Assembly (NCBI RefSeq): GCF_018966525.1
Contig: NZ_CP076607.1
Span: forward strand, 1,798,001 to 1,862,000
Source: Paenibacillus sophorae
Lineage (GTDB): Bacteria; Bacillota; Bacilli; Paenibacillales; Paenibacillaceae
DNA: 64,000 nucleotides
Direction of reading: 5' to 3'
Shown here in pieces: positions 63,052 through 64,000 of this stretch (position 1 is its first letter; each line of letters begins with the position of its first letter). Below the pieces are notes generated by a model. That model was given only the letters and a program-made list of their open reading frames with translations, was not told the DNA's origin and did not search any database. The position numbers were made by a program, and so were the translations under genes.

Positions 63052-63699
63052 ATGAGAGAGGTTGATGCCATAATGAGTCAACAAACGTTTAATCCGACTG
63101 AGAAGTTTTCCGAGGAAGTACAGGCCAATCGCAATGCCGATCATTCAATTAATCCCTTGTTTGTAAACCGCTGGTCGCCCCGCTCGTTCTCTGACCGCAG
63201 CGTTAGCGAGGAGGATCTGCTGACTGTGCTGGAGGCCGCGCGCTGGGCTCCATCCGCCAGAAACGGACAGCCCTGGCGTTTTATCCTGGCCAAGACAGAG
63301 GAGCAACTGCAAACCTTCCGGGAATTGATCTTCCCAAGCAACCGGGTATGGGCGGATCAGGCCCCCGCCATTATTGGTCTTGCTTCCTACAAGCTGTGGG
63401 AAGATGGCCAGCCTAACCCCTTCCATGCGCTTGACACCGGCGCCGCCTGGCAGGCGATAGCGCTTCAAGCCTCGCTATTAGGCTTGTCCACCCGCGCCAT
63501 TGCCAGTTTCGATCAGGAGAAGGCCCGCACAGCCCTGAATGTTCCGGACGATTATGTTGTGCATCTGCTGATACCGATTGGATACCAGGGGGAGGCCGAT
63601 GCCCTGGACGAAAATTTCCGCAGCCTTGAGAAGCCGAACGGCCGGCGGCCTTTAAGCGAAAGCATCATTGAAGGAAAATGGGATTTGCCGCAAGCCTAG
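63052..63699 (+). CDS. Nitroreductase-family FMN protein
   Basis: A 215-residue protein with RWSPRSFSDRSVSEEDLLTVLEAARWAPSARNGQPWRFILA at the N-terminus and the C-terminal LIPIGYQGEADAL segment typical of the NADH:FMN nitroreductase fold. It follows nifH after 19 bp with no terminator between, so it may be co-transcribed. AAAGGAAA favours the start at 63052; a later ATG at 63073 lacks a good site. Family members reduce nitro, quinone or flavin substrates; its role beside nifBH is unknown. Confidence 0.88.
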   Translation: MREVDAIMSQQTFNPTEKFSEEVQANRNADHSINPLFVNRWSPRSFSDRSVSEEDLLTVLEAARWAPSARNGQPWRFILAKTEEQLQTFRELIFPSNRVWADQAPAIIGLASYKLWEDGQPNPFHALDTGAAWQAIALQASLLGLSTRAIASFDQEKARTALNVPDDYVVHLLIPIGYQGEADALDENFRSLEKPNGRRPLSESIIEGKWDLPQA

Positions 63700-63742
63700 T
63701 AAGCTCCTGTGGGCGGCTAATGCCCATAAAATATGTATCTAT

Positions 63743-63787
63743 GAAGCCTCTCATGAGTTCGAAGAACTTATGGGAGGCTTCTTTTTT
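63743..63787 (+). terminator. Terminator of the nifBH-nitroreductase unit
   Basis: GAAGCCTCTCATGAGTTC-GAA-GAACTTATGGGAGGCTTC stem, written as two arms, followed by TTTTTT. Confidence 0.9.
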
Positions 63788-63941
63788 GTGGAGTAAATCA
63801 ATGAATTAATCTTTAAAAAACAAATATCGACAATTTAAATAATATTCTGAGCCCAAAATAAATTAGGTGGTAAGTTCGACAAAGAAGGAGGAGAAAGATA
63901 TATCAGAGCAGATCCCTACTCAATATCCGGCCCGTTACCGT

Positions 63942-64000
63942 ATGGCTTCGTTTAATATCCGCTTTGATAATGCCGGGGATGGAGTGAACGGCTGGGAATA
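63942..64000 (+). CDS. Start of probable endonuclease/exonuclease/phosphatase-family gene, cut by window
   Basis: Only about 19 codons are visible: MASFNIRFDNAGDGVNGWE. The FNIRFD start is characteristic of the EEP family (DNase I-like fold). A strong GAAGGAGGAG lies about 50 bases upstream, before in-frame codons DISEQIPTQYPARYR, so translation may begin earlier at a non-ATG codon. The assignment rests on a very short segment. Confidence 0.5.
   Translation, partial: MASFNIRFDNAGDGVNGWE

Noticed and set aside
1..64000. CRISPR array
   Set aside because: No regularly spaced repeats of the right length were seen, and no cas-like genes.

Overview
The window looks like a chromosomal segment from a nitrogen-fixing Paenibacillus. 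It combines a firmicute housekeeping core (tsaE-tsaB-rimI-tsaD, an ABC-F ATPase, tatA/tatC and groES-groEL behind a CIRCE element), spore-associated genes (an SspH-type spore protein, a SleB-type hydrolase, a Ku/ligase/polymerase end-joining operon), a short sigma-A-type promoter before nifB, and a nifB-nifH pair. The genus call is inferred from gene content and style, not from a database match.

Layout. 1-2.8 kb: molybdenum handling (3' part of modA, modB, an HTH regulator fused to a periplasmic-binding-like domain, a solitary Mop molbindin). 3.2-10.4 kb: housekeeping genes (dGTPase, a TRM11-like methyltransferase, a 2-hydroxyacid dehydrogenase, an RNA cyclic phosphodiesterase, a SleB-like hydrolase, a UPF0173 hydrolase, an MGDG-synthase-type glycosyltransferase). 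10.7-13.9 kb: a TetR regulator and a YhgE/Pip-type membrane protein that share a near-identical 23-bp operator. 13.9-15.8 kb: a complete group II intron placed directly behind the YhgE terminator. 16-30 kb: gltB, an ABC exporter, an M23 peptidase, cardiolipin synthase, a YitT protein, and the NHEJ operon (separate polymerase, ligase and Ku genes). 30.4-37.1 kb: a tiny ORF, sspH, an EamA-type transporter, the t6A operon, then two consecutive T-box leaders before a short leuA broken by a 7-bp tandem duplication. 37.2-37.5 kb: a dense DnaA-box cluster. 37.5-45.1 kb: ABC-F, 5-formyl-THF cyclo-ligase, moaC, moaB, tatA, tatC, groES, groEL.

45.1-51.7 kb is a decayed genomic island at the 3' end of groEL. 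A 19-bp copy of the groEL end bounds it on both sides. It carries a tyrosine-integrase remnant, a truncated membrane-protein gene, an intact IS630-type element, a second IS630 fragment, a subtilisin-like protease, two unidentified secreted proteins, a 149-bp MITE with a 9-bp target duplication, and the remains of a YolD-type operon.

52.2-60.6 kb is an eight-gene operon under a GntR regulator: a PLP trans-sulfuration-type lyase, an M20 amidohydrolase, a MetN-MetI-MetQ importer, a URO-D-fold protein with a zinc methyltransferase-like His-x-Cys...Cys signature, a ProC-like reductase and a VOC protein. It reads as a dedicated uptake and breakdown pathway for an N-acylated, probably S-methylated, sulfur amino acid, and is the best candidate here for an undescribed system. 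60.6-63.7 kb holds nifB-nifH, a nitroreductase in the position where nifD would be expected, and a terminator-like hairpin in the nifB leader. The window ends in the start of a probable endonuclease/exonuclease/phosphatase gene. No rRNA, tRNA or CRISPR array was recognised.
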